From an uncultured Lachnospiraceae bacterium (GTDB lineage: Bacteria; Bacillota; Clostridia; Lachnospirales; Lachnospiraceae): a stretch of 6,626 bases of DNA. The notes beneath the pieces were generated by a model. It saw only the letters and a program-made list of their open reading frames with translations. It was not told the origin of the DNA and searched no databases. Shown here piece after piece: positions 1 through 5,895 of the stretch. The stretch lies in contig CACXFD010000058.1 in the NCBI GenBank assembly GCA_902766845.1, positions 1 through 6,626 of the forward strand. Direction: 5' to 3'. The translations under genes were made by a program, and so were the position numbers. The stretch's first letter is position 1. Each line of letters starts with the position of its first letter.

Positions 1-1126
1 GGACGCGGTCCGGGAAAATCTCGCGCGGCTGCGCGCGAACGTCCCGGAGGGGACAAAAGTGTGTTCCGTCGTCAAGGCGGACGCGTACGGCCACGGGGCC
101 GTGCAGACCGCGCAGGCGGTGGAGGATATCGCGGACAGCTTTGCGGTCGCGACGCCTGAGGAGGGCCTGGCCCTGCGGCGGCACGGGATCACGAAGCCCG
201 TCATGATCCTCGGGTTCAGCCAGCACAGCGCGTTCCCGGCGCTGATCGAACACGGCATCTGGCCGGTGTTCTACCAGGAGAAGGACGCGCAGGCGTTCTC
301 GGACGCGGCGCAGCGGGCCGGACAGACAGCCGGCTGCCAGATCAAGCTGGACTGCGGCATGGGCCGGATCGGCTTTTTGCCCGGACCGGAGAGCGTGGAG
401 GCGATCGCGCGGATATCGCGGCTGCCCGGCCTTCGCATCGAGGGCGTGTTCACGCATTTTTCGCGGGCAGACGAGGCCGACAAGGAGCCGGTGCGCCGGC
501 AGCTGGAGACCTTCCTGTCCATGCGCGCCGCACTGCGGGAGGCCGGCGTGGACCCGGCGCTCTGGCACTGTGACAACAGCGCCGGCATCATCGACCTGCC
601 GCAGGCGGGCCTTTCGATGGTGCGCGCCGGCATCGCGCAGTACGGCCTGTATCCGTCGGACGAGGTGGACAAGAGCCGCGTGGCCCTCACGCCGGCGCTC
701 TCACTGACCAGCCGCATCGTGTTCCTGAAGGAACTGCCGGCGGGCAGCGGCGTCAGCTATAACGCGACGTTCGTGACGGAGCGCGCCACGCGCGTGGCCA
801 CGGTGCCGGTCGGTTACGGCGACGGCTGGCCGCGGGCGCTCTCGAACCGCGGGACCGTGCTCGTGCGGGGACGGCGCGCGCCGGTGATCGGCCGCGTCTG
901 CATGGATCAGTTCATGATCGATGTGACGGACATCCCGGACGCGCGGGACGGGGACGTGGTGACACTGATCGGCCGGGACGGAGCGGAGGAGATCACGGCG
1001 GACGACGCGGCGGCCGCGGCCGGGACCATCTCCTACGAGATCGTGACCCAGCTCGGGCGGCGCGTGCCGCGCGTGTTCGTGCGCGGGGGAAAGGCCGTCG
1101 CGACGTCGGACGGCTTCTCCGACTGA
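1..1126 (+). CDS. alr: Alanine racemase, 5'-truncated by window edge
   Basis: PLP-dependent cytoplasmic enzyme interconverting L- and D-alanine, which supplies D-Ala for peptidoglycan. The frame is open from base 2, giving 374 visible residues. The GTG at 59 is an internal valine and not the start, because upstream codons read DAVRENLARLRANVPEGTK, typical of the family N-terminus. The PLP lysine lies in VVKADAYGHG (K at 74-76, visible residue 25). The family usually has this lysine near residue 39, so about 10-15 residues are missing. Other family signatures are IKLDCGMGRIGF (residues 114-125), MVRAGI (R208), SYNATF with the catalytic tyrosine Y253 (758-760), GYGDGW from residue 271, and VCMDQF with substrate-site M301. 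One oddity is cysteine in DCGMGR where threonine is usual. The stop is TGA at 1124-1126. No U-tract terminator follows. Identification is secure. Confidence 0.96.
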   Translation, partial: DAVRENLARLRANVPEGTKVCSVVKADAYGHGAVQTAQAVEDIADSFAVATPEEGLALRRHGITKPVMILGFSQHSAFPALIEHGIWPVFYQEKDAQAFSDAAQRAGQTAGCQIKLDCGMGRIGFLPGPESVEAIARISRLPGLRIEGVFTHFSRADEADKEPVRRQLETFLSMRAALREAGVDPALWHCDNSAGIIDLPQAGLSMVRAGIAQYGLYPSDEVDKSRVALTPALSLTSRIVFLKELPAGSGVSYNATFVTERATRVATVPVGYGDGWPRALSNRGTVLVRGRRAPVIGRVCMDQFMIDVTDIPDARDGDVVTLIGRDGAEEITADDAAAAAGTISYEIVTQLGRRVPRVFVRGGKAVATSDGFSD

Positions 1127-1135
1127 GGAAAAAAC

Positions 1136-1164
1136 TTTTCATACCGGCCGGTATGTGATATAAT
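1136..1164 (+). promoter_or_regulatory. Sigma-A-type promoter of yebC, extended -10
   Basis: A perfect -10 hexamer TATAAT (1159-1164) is preceded by TG at 1156-1157, giving the extended -10 TGATATAAT. Seventeen bases upstream lies TTTTCA (1136-1141), which matches 4 of 6 positions of TTGACA. The stretch 1127-1190 is A/T-rich, unlike the GC-rich DNA around it. Transcription would start near 1171, leaving a leader of about 95 bases before yebC. This is the only convincing promoter I see in the window. It is assigned from consensus match and position only. Confidence 0.75.
1140..1155. promoter_or_regulatory. Operator-like perfect 16-bp palindrome in promoter spacer
   Basis: CATACCGGCCGGTATG is its own reverse complement over all 16 bases. 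It starts at the end of the -35 and fills the spacer to 3 bases before the -10, so a bound protein would block RNA polymerase. Size, symmetry and place fit a site for a dimeric repressor. The ACCGG/CCGGT core recalls operators of some TetR/AcrR-family regulators, but this is an inference because no regulator gene is in view. As RNA it could fold, but no U-run follows, so a terminator for alr is unlikely. Confidence 0.5.
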
Positions 1165-1190
1165 TAACCGAATCATAAGAGAATCAAAAA

Positions 1191-1242
1191 CGCCCGGTCC
1201 GGCCGGGCGCCGGGCGCGCCCGGCGGGAACATGCCGGACCGG
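1191..1242 (+). promoter_or_regulatory. Structured GC-rich 5' leader of yebC with competing hairpins
   Basis: Three inverted repeats share this segment. Hairpin A pairs CGCCCGG (1191-1197) with CCGGGCG (1203-1209) around a 5-base loop. Palindrome B, CGCCGGGCGCGCCCGGCG (1208-1225), can fold as a 7-bp stem with a CGCG loop. A third, longer stem pairs CCGGTCCGGC (1194-1203) with GCCGGACCGG (1233-1242), encloses B and excludes A. The leader can therefore adopt two exclusive folds. Neither covers the Shine-Dalgarno site at 1253-1257 and neither is followed by a U-tract. The pairing is read directly from the sequence; a regulatory role is inferred. Confidence 0.4.
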
Positions 1243-1252
1243 ATCGGACGAG

Positions 1253-1257
1253 AGGAG
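1253..1257 (+). promoter_or_regulatory. Ribosome binding site of yebC (decides the start)
   Basis: AGGAG lies 9 bases before the ATG at 1267. An in-frame ATG at 1231 would add 12 residues (MPDRIGREEKRD) that do not belong to the family, and it sits inside the leader hairpins without a Shine-Dalgarno. The ATG at 1267 also begins the conserved MSGHSK. Confidence 0.85.
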
Positions 1258-1266
1258 AAACGAGAC

Positions 1267-1995
1267 ATGTCAGGACATTCCAAATTTGCGAACATCAAGC
1301 ACAAGAAAGAGAAGAACGACGCCGCGAAGGGCAAGATCTTCACCGTGATCGGCCGTGAGCTGGCCGTGGCCGTCAAGGAGGGCGGTCCGGATCCTGCGAA
1401 CAACTCCAAGCTGCGCGATGTGATCGCGAAGGCGAAAGCGAACAACATGCCCAACGATACGATCGACCGCGGCATCAAGAAGGCGGCCGGCGACGCCAAC
1501 AGCGTCAACTACGTGACCATGACCTATGAAGGCTACGGCCCGAGCGGCGTGGCCATCATCGTGGACGCGCTGACGGATAACAAGAACCGCACGGCTTCCA
1601 ACGTCCGCGCCGCGTTCACCAAGGGCGGCGGCAACATCGGCACGCCGGGCTGCGTGTCCTTCATGTTCGACAAGAAGGGCCAGATCATCATCGACAAGGA
1701 AGAGTTCGAGGGAGATCCCGATGAGCTCATGATGATGGCGCTGGACGCGGGCGCCGAGGATTTTTCCGAGGAAGAGGACAGCTTTGAGATCCTGACGGAT
1801 CCGGACAACTTCAGCGCGGTGCGCGAGGCCCTCGAGGCGGAGAAGATCCCGATGATGGAAGCGGACGTGACCATGATCCCGCAGACCTGGGCGGAGCTGA
1901 CCGCGGAAGAGGACATCAAGAAGATGACCCGCATCCTGGACCTGCTGGATGAAGACGACGACGTGCAGGCCGTCTATCACAACTGGGACGAATAA
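1267..1995 (+). CDS. yebC: YebC/PmpR/TACO1-family protein
   Basis: A 242-residue cytoplasmic protein of the YebC/TACO1 family, whose members are usually about 240-250 residues. It opens with the family signature MSGHSKFANIKHKKEKNDAA followed by KGKIF. Many relatives have HSKW where this one has HSKF; I recall the F form as common in Clostridia. Further family blocks are NNMPNDTIDRGIKKAAG (near residues 59-75), YEGYGPSGVAIIVDALTDN (near 87-105), NRTASNVR and the GGGNIGTPGCVSFMF block. The C-terminal part is acidic (AEDFSEEEDSFEI), also typical. Family members were first described as transcriptional regulators (PmpR) and mitochondrial TACO1 as a translational activator. More recent work links the family to relief of ribosome stalling at proline-rich stretches. 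Which role applies here cannot be read from the sequence. The gene has its own promoter and a possible operator upstream. Confidence 0.95.
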   Translation: MSGHSKFANIKHKKEKNDAAKGKIFTVIGRELAVAVKEGGPDPANNSKLRDVIAKAKANNMPNDTIDRGIKKAAGDANSVNYVTMTYEGYGPSGVAIIVDALTDNKNRTASNVRAAFTKGGGNIGTPGCVSFMFDKKGQIIIDKEEFEGDPDELMMMALDAGAEDFSEEEDSFEILTDPDNFSAVREALEAEKIPMMEADVTMIPQTWAELTAEEDIKKMTRILDLLDEDDDVQAVYHNWDE

Positions 1996-2095
1996 GCCCG
2001 CACACAGATGGATACGGAGCCGGCAAAAGCGCGGTGACCGGGGGATCCCGCGGCGGAAACGGCCGGGTCCGGAAACAGATCACAGGCACACGAAA

Positions 2096-2100
2096 AGGAG
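2096..2100 (+). promoter_or_regulatory. Ribosome binding site supporting a GTG start
   Basis: AGGAG (within AAAAGGAG) lies 6 bases before GTG at 2107. This strong site, with the conserved YYNGKIWIG block directly after the GTG, decides for GTG over any later ATG. The rest of the 111-base gap 1996-2106 shows no promoter or terminator that I can support. It contains only a short GGGATCCC palindrome (2042-2049). Confidence 0.8.
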
Positions 2101-2106
2101 AAGGAC

Positions 2107-3858
2107 GTGTATTACAACGGTAAGATCTGGATCGGAGACGCAAACGGGGAAAAGGTGTACATCGAGCCGAAGATGGCGAACCGCCACGGCCTGATCGCCG
2201 GAGCCACCGGCACCGGCAAGACCATCACGCTCAAGGTGCTGGCCGAATCGTTCTCGGATGCCGGCGTGCCGGTCTTTCTGGCGGATATCAAGGGTGATCT
2301 GGCCGGCATGTGCCGTCCCGGCGTGAACACCGAAGACATGCAGAAGCGCATCCGGCGCTTCGGCCTGGACCAGTGCGGGTTCACGTATAAGGAGTACCCG
2401 ACCACGTTCTGGGACCTGTACGGCGAGATGGGCATCCCGGTCCGCACTACCGTATCGGAGATGGGCCCGGTCCTGCTCTCGAAGCTGATGGACCTGAACG
2501 ATACGCAGGCGGACATCCTGACCATCGTCTTCAAGATCGCGGACGACCAGGACCTGCTCCTGCTGGACACCAAGGACTTAAAGGCCATGCTGCAGTACGT
2601 CGGGGAGCATGCCGATGAACTGTCGATGCAGTACGGACGCATCGCGAAGGTCAGCGTGACGGCCATCCTGCGCAGCATCGTGGCGCTGGAAGCGCAGGGA
2701 GCGGACCGCTTCTTCTGCGAGCCGGCCCTGAACATCACCGACTGGTTCGCGACCGGCCTGGACGGCCGCGGCATGATCAACGTGCTGGACAGCCGGGAGC
2801 TGGTCAAGGATACCAAGCTGTATTCGACCTTCCTGCTCTGGATGCTGTCGGAGCTGTTCGATATCCTGCCCGAGGTCGGAGACCTCGACAAGCCGCGCAT
2901 GGTATTCTTCTTCGATGAAGCGCACCTGCTGTTCAAGGATATCTCGAAGGCCCTGCGCGACAAGATCGAGCAGGTGGTCAAGCTGATCCGCTCGAAGGGC
3001 GTCGGCGTGTACTTCATCACGCAGTCGCCGCGCGACGTGCCGGATGAGGTCCTCGCGCAGCTCGGCAACAAGATCCAGCACTGCCTGCACGCCTATACCC
3101 CGACCGAGGAGAAGGCCGTGAAGGCGGCCGCGGGCTCCTTCCGCGTGAACCCGGCCTTCGATACGTTCACGGCCCTGCAGGAGCTCGGCGTCGGCGAAGC
3201 GCTGGTCTCCGTACTGGACGAGAAGGGCATCCCGTGCATGACGCAGCGGTGCAAGATCCTGCCGCCGCAGAGCCAGATGGGCCCCATCCCGGATGAAGAC
3301 AAGAAGAACGAGGTCCTGCGCAGCAACCTGGGCCTGCGTTACCAGACCACCTATGACCGCGACAGCGCGTATGAGTTCCTGCAGCGGCTGAACCAGCAGC
3401 TCGAGCTGGAGGCGTTCGACGCGGCGCAGAAGGCGGCCGCGGAGAAGGAAGCCGCGGAAGCGGCCAAGGCTGCGGAAAAGGAGGCCGAGGCGGCCGCCAA
3501 GGCAGCAGAGCGCGAAGCCATCGCGGCGCAGAAGGCCGCGGAACGGGAGGCGGCCGCGGCGGCCAAGGCCCGTGAGCGGGAAGAGGCGGCGGCCGCGCGG
3601 GCAGCCGCGGCAGCGGAAGCCAAGGCGCAGAAGGAATACGAAGCGGCGCTCAAGAAGGCGCAGCAGCAGAAGGAACGCGAAGAGCGGGAAAAGAAGAAGG
3701 TGGCGGCCAGCATCGCCTCGACGGCCGGCGGGACCGTGGGCCGCGAGGTCGGCAACGCGATCGGCAAGACCGTGGGCGGCGCCTTCGGCAAGAAGCTCGG
3801 CGGAAACATCGGCGCGGCCCTCGGGCGCGGCATCCTCGGAACGCTGTTCAAGAAGTAA
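2107..3858 (+). CDS. DUF853 (YjgR-like) HerA/FtsK-type ATPase with repeat tail
   Basis: A 583-residue P-loop ATPase of the HerA/FtsK superfamily, matching the DUF853/YjgR family from memory of its motifs. Walker A is GATGTGKT (residues 32-39), the family block FLADIKGDLAGM lies near 57-68, and Walker B is MVFFFDEAH with D270 and E271. It is followed by RSKGVGVYFITQSPRDVPDEV (295-315), the conserved sensor region of HerA-like motors. There is no signal peptide or clear transmembrane segment. Relatives of HerA are hexameric DNA-translocating motors; the job of DUF853 proteins is not established. From about 439 to 531 the protein becomes an Ala/Glu/Lys-rich helix with 11-residue repeats, then ends in a glycine ladder (541-573). 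The E. coli relative is, as I recall, about 500 residues, so the repeat segment accounts for most of the extra length. The neighbours give no clear functional hint. Family assignment is firm, function unknown. Confidence 0.92.
   Translation: MYYNGKIWIGDANGEKVYIEPKMANRHGLIAGATGTGKTITLKVLAESFSDAGVPVFLADIKGDLAGMCRPGVNTEDMQKRIRRFGLDQCGFTYKEYPTTFWDLYGEMGIPVRTTVSEMGPVLLSKLMDLNDTQADILTIVFKIADDQDLLLLDTKDLKAMLQYVGEHADELSMQYGRIAKVSVTAILRSIVALEAQGADRFFCEPALNITDWFATGLDGRGMINVLDSRELVKDTKLYSTFLLWMLSELFDILPEVGDLDKPRMVFFFDEAHLLFKDISKALRDKIEQVVKLIRSKGVGVYFITQSPRDVPDEVLAQLGNKIQHCLHAYTPTEEKAVKAAAGSFRVNPAFDTFTALQELGVGEALVSVLDEKGIPCMTQRCKILPPQSQMGPIPDEDKKNEVLRSNLGLRYQTTYDRDSAYEFLQRLNQQLELEAFDAAQKAAAEKEAAEAAKAAEKEAEAAAKAAEREAIAAQKAAEREAAAAAKAREREEAAAARAAAAAEAKAQKEYEAALKKAQQQKEREEREKKKVAASIASTAGGTVGREVGNAIGKTVGGAFGKKLGGNIGAALGRGILGTLFKK
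3466..3663 (+). repeat. Six 11-residue (33-bp) helical repeats in the DUF853 protein
   Basis: Residues 454-519 divide into six consecutive 11-residue units starting at K454, K465, K476, K487, R498 and K509. Examples are KAAEKEAEAAA, KAAEREAIAAQ and KAAEREAAAAA. The first four share the pattern K-A-x-E-K/R-E-x. The 33-base DNA units differ in many codons, so the pattern is kept at protein level and is not a fresh DNA duplication. An 11-residue period is known for hendecad coiled coils, while the alternating E and K/R charges would also fit a stable single alpha helix. Either way it would act as a stalk or spacer. Confidence 0.8.
3727..3825 (+). repeat. Glycine-zipper tail of the DUF853 protein
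   Basis: Glycine occurs at every fourth residue nine times in a row (G541, 545, 549, 553, 557, 561, 565, 569, 573). From G545 on, the residue before each is V, I, F or L, giving a tetrad of hydrophobic-Gly-x-x. The protein then ends RGILGTLFKK. Such GxxxG ladders are known as glycine zippers that pack helices together, often in or on membranes. Scattered charges (R546, E547, K554, K562, K563) argue against a simple buried transmembrane helix. I recall related Gly-rich ends with an RG-x-LG-x-LF motif in other DUF853 proteins. Confidence 0.75.
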
Positions 3859-3893
3859 AAAGACCGCGGCGCGCGGGAATCAGATCGAAGTAC

Positions 3894-3920
3894 TGCGGCG
3901 GCCGGATCCCGGCCGCCGTA
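3894..3920 (+). terminator. Strong hairpin after the DUF853 gene, possible terminator
   Basis: CGGCGGCCGG (3896-3905) and CCGGCCGCCG (3909-3918) form a perfect 10-bp GC stem around a 3-base ATC loop. It is extended by a G-U and a T-A pair to 3894/3920. It lies 35 bases after the stop of the ATPase gene, the usual place for a terminator. What follows (AATTGAAAAG) is not a real U-tract, so it may only partly terminate, or act as an RNA 3'-end stabiliser. The remainder of the 3859-4036 gap holds a minor 5-bp hairpin (3946-3959) and a T-free, purine-rich stretch. Confidence 0.4.
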
Positions 3921-4036
3921 ATTGAAAAGCGCGCAGGACGGCGTACGGACAGACGTCCGGACCGCCCCTGCGGACAGCCGCGGGCTCCGGCCGCGCGGGA
4001 AAGAGAAGACAAGGGACAGAAAACAGAAGACTGACT

Positions 4037-5038
4037 ATGAAAAAAATGATGTTCATCGTCAACAGCCGTTCGGGGACCGGCCAGATCCGGCCGCGGCTGT
4101 GCGATATCCTGGATACTTTCAACAAGGCCGGCTTCGAGCCGACCGTCTACATCACACAGGCCGCGGGCGCCGCGCGCCTGAAGGCCTGCGAAGCCGCCCG
4201 GGCAGGGATCTATGACCGGATCGTCTGCAGCGGCGGGGACGGCACGCTGAACGAGGTCATCAGCGGCGTGCTGGACAGCGGCACGGATATCACGATCGGC
4301 TATCTGCCGGCCGGCTCCACGAACGACTTTTCGCGGTCGCTCGAGATCCCGCCGGACCTGCAGCAGGCTGCCCTGCTGGCCGCGCGCGGAACGCCGCACC
4401 GGTTCGACGTCGGGACCATGAACGACCGCAACTTCATCTACGTGGCGGCTTTCGGCGCGTTCACCGCGCTGACCTACCAGACGCCGCAGCAGACCAAGAA
4501 CACGCTCGGCTACATGGCCTACGTGCTGGAAGCGGTCCAGTCGCTCGGATCCATCCGTCCGTACCACATCCGTGTGGAGGCGGACGGCCGCTCCTTTGAG
4601 GGAGATTATATCCTGGGGCTGGTCACGAATTCGATCTCGGTGGGCGGGATCCCGCTGCCGGATATCCAGGGCAGCAGCCTGGACGACGGGCTGCTCGAGG
4701 TCCTGCTGATCCGGAATCCGATGAACGTCTTTGAACTGCAGGTCATCCTCAGCGACCTGCTGACCGCGAACAGCGCCAAATCACAGTATGTGGACTTTTT
4801 CCGCGCGAAGCGCGTCGTGATCTCGTCGGAAGAGGAGATCGCGTGGACCGTGGACGGCGAGGCCGGCGGCGCCTGCCGCGAGGCCGTGATCACGAACCGG
4901 CCGCAGGCCGTGCGGATCATGACGCGCCGCAGCATCGGCACCCTTGAGAAGAAGCCGGGTCGGAAGGCCCCGGGCGGAAAGACGCCGGACGGCAAAGCCC
5001 CGGAGGACAAAACGCCGGACGGAAAGGGGATCGAATGA
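4037..5038 (+). CDS. Diacylglycerol kinase family lipid kinase (DgkB/YegS/BmrU type)
   Basis: A 333-residue ATP-dependent lipid kinase of the DAGK catalytic family, which phosphorylates diacylglycerol or a related lipid at the inner face of the membrane. The N-terminal MKKMMFIVNSRSG begins the fold. The nucleotide motif SGGDGTLNEV spans 65-74 (G66-G67-D68-G69-T70) and PAGSTNDF spans 91-98. The second domain ends with WTVDGEAGG, where D273-G-E275 matches the catalytic DGE of bacterial DgkB. The conserved domain ends near residue 300; residues 304-333 are an extra Lys/Pro/Gly tail of pentapeptide repeats. The ATG at 4037 has only a weak purine stretch (AGAAGA, 4025-4030) upstream. ATGs at 4046 and 4049 are in frame, so the exact start is slightly uncertain. 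The stop overlaps the dapF start (ATGA), so the two are coupled. Which lipid is used, and whether this is the DgkB of phospholipid recycling, cannot be told from sequence alone. Confidence 0.9.
   Translation: MKKMMFIVNSRSGTGQIRPRLCDILDTFNKAGFEPTVYITQAAGAARLKACEAARAGIYDRIVCSGGDGTLNEVISGVLDSGTDITIGYLPAGSTNDFSRSLEIPPDLQQAALLAARGTPHRFDVGTMNDRNFIYVAAFGAFTALTYQTPQQTKNTLGYMAYVLEAVQSLGSIRPYHIRVEADGRSFEGDYILGLVTNSISVGGIPLPDIQGSSLDDGLLEVLLIRNPMNVFELQVILSDLLTANSAKSQYVDFFRAKRVVISSEEEIAWTVDGEAGGACREAVITNRPQAVRIMTRRSIGTLEKKPGRKAPGGKTPDGKAPEDKTPDGKGIE
4958..5032 (+). repeat. Pentapeptide (15-bp) repeat tail of the lipid kinase
   Basis: Five consecutive 5-residue units, GRKAP, GGKTP, DGKAP, EDKTP and DGKGI (residues 308-332), share the pattern x-x-K-A/T-P. 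The DNA keeps part of this: ACGCCGGACGG followed by C/A and AA occurs at 4982 and again at 5012. The tail lies outside the conserved kinase domain and is basic, flexible and proline-rich. The tandem 15-bp period suggests growth by slippage. Confidence 0.8.
5021..5029 (+). promoter_or_regulatory. dapF ribosome binding site inside the kinase gene
   Basis: GGAAAGGGG ends 5 bases before the dapF ATG (5035). It is formed by the codons of the last pentapeptide repeat (D-G-K-G) of the upstream kinase. Together with the ATGA stop/start overlap this points to translational coupling. Confidence 0.65.
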
Positions 5039-5895
5039 AGTTTACCAAGATGCAGGGCATCGGGAACGACTATATCTACGTGAACTGCTTTGAGGAGCGG
5101 GTCGCGGATCCGTCCGCGCTGGCGGTCCGGGTCAGCGACCGGCATTTCGGCATCGGCGGGGACGGCGTGATCCTGATCTGTCCATCGGACAGGGCGGACG
5201 CCCGCATGGAGATGTATAACGCCGACGGCTCGCGCGGAAAGATGTGCGGCAACGGGATCCGCTGCGTCGCGAAGTTCGTGCACGACCACGGGATCTGCCG
5301 GAAGGACGTGCTGCGGATCGATACCGACGCGGGCATCAAGGAGATCCGCATCGCGCAGAAGGATGAAAAAGGCCGCGCCGTCCGGCTGACCGTGAACATG
5401 GGGCCGGTGCGCATCGTGAGCCGCGGCTGCGAAGGAAAGCGCCGCTGTGAGCTGGACCCCGGCGACGTCTGGGAGCCGCTCGAGGTGGACGGCCGCACGT
5501 ATCCGGCCGTGCTCGCGGACGTCGGAAACCCGCACGCGGTCCTGCTCTGGGAGGATCCGTACCGGCTGAAGATCGAGGAGATCGGCCCGAAATTCGAGAA
5601 TCATGAACGGTTCCCGGACCGGACCAATACCGAATTCATCGAAGTGGCCGGACCGCATGACCTGACGATGCGCGTCTGGGAGCGCGGGAGCGGCGAGACG
5701 CTGGCCTGCGGCACCGGGGCGTGCGCGTCGGCTGCGGCGCTCGCGGCGGCCGGGCTCGTGAGCTTCCCGGTGACCGTGCATCTGCGCGGCGGGGACCTCG
5801 TGATCGAGGCCGGAGAAGGAGAAGATGTGCTGATGACCGGAGAGGCCGCCGAGGTCTTCACCGGAGAAATCGAAACGGAGGTAGCTCATGTATAA
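5035..5895 (+). CDS. dapF: Diaminopimelate epimerase
   Basis: PLP-independent cytoplasmic racemase converting LL-diaminopimelate to meso-diaminopimelate, the last shared step before lysine and the cross-linking residue of many peptidoglycans. It has 286 residues against about 275 in well-known members. The two catalytic cysteines are present: C71 in KMCGNGIRC and C225 in LACGTGACAS. Substrate-binding blocks are KMQGIGNDY (N11), GIGGDGV, MYNADGS, GNPHAV (164-169), NTEFIEV and WERGSGET (E216, R217). Part of the extra length lies around residues 130-150, between NMGPVRI and the PLEVDGRTYP strand. The start overlaps the kinase stop by 4 bases, and the 3' end overlaps the dapL start by 8 bases in another frame. 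The enzyme acts directly on the product of DapL, encoded next. Confidence 0.97.
   Translation: MKFTKMQGIGNDYIYVNCFEERVADPSALAVRVSDRHFGIGGDGVILICPSDRADARMEMYNADGSRGKMCGNGIRCVAKFVHDHGICRKDVLRIDTDAGIKEIRIAQKDEKGRAVRLTVNMGPVRIVSRGCEGKRRCELDPGDVWEPLEVDGRTYPAVLADVGNPHAVLLWEDPYRLKIEEIGPKFENHERFPDRTNTEFIEVAGPHDLTMRVWERGSGETLACGTGACASAAALAAAGLVSFPVTVHLRGGDLVIEAGEGEDVLMTGEAAEVFTGEIETEVAHV
5877..5881 (+). promoter_or_regulatory. dapL ribosome binding site inside dapF
   Basis: GGAGG lies 6 bases before the ATG at 5888. It is within the last codons of dapF and is the strongest Shine-Dalgarno match in the operon. It fixes the dapL start and shows that the 8-base overlap with dapF is real. Confidence 0.85.

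Noticed and set aside
59..61. GTG as the start codon of alanine racemase
   Set aside because: The frame stays open to base 2 and the upstream residues match the family N-terminus, so this GTG is an internal valine just before the PLP-lysine motif.
1140..1155. Rho-independent terminator of alr
   Set aside because: The palindrome could form a hairpin, but the bases after it (TGATATAATT) are a -10 element and not a U-run.
1231..1266. Upstream ATG giving yebC 12 more residues
   Set aside because: No Shine-Dalgarno lies before it, it sits between the arms of the leader stem, and the family begins at MSGHSK (1267).
1270..1980. 236-residue minus-strand frame opposite yebC
   Set aside because: It mirrors the yebC codons and shows no recognisable domain; His/Val/Arg-rich composition is typical of antisense frames.
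2041..2070. Terminator between yebC and the DUF853 gene
   Set aside because: Only a short GGGATCCC palindrome and GC-rich sequence are present, with no usable stem-loop and no U-tract.
3351..3851. Ser/Ala-rich minus-strand frame
   Set aside because: It is the antisense reading of the Ala/Glu/Lys repeats of the DUF853 protein.
3922..3950. Promoter for the lipid kinase operon (TTGAAA at 3922-3927)
   Set aside because: The -35-like hexamer is good, but nothing resembling TATAAT lies 16-18 bases downstream, where the DNA is GC-rich.
3848..4567. 239-residue minus-strand frame covering the 3859-4036 gap
   Set aside because: Most of it is opposite the lipid kinase. The gap part has no start signals or motif, so I do not call a gene there.
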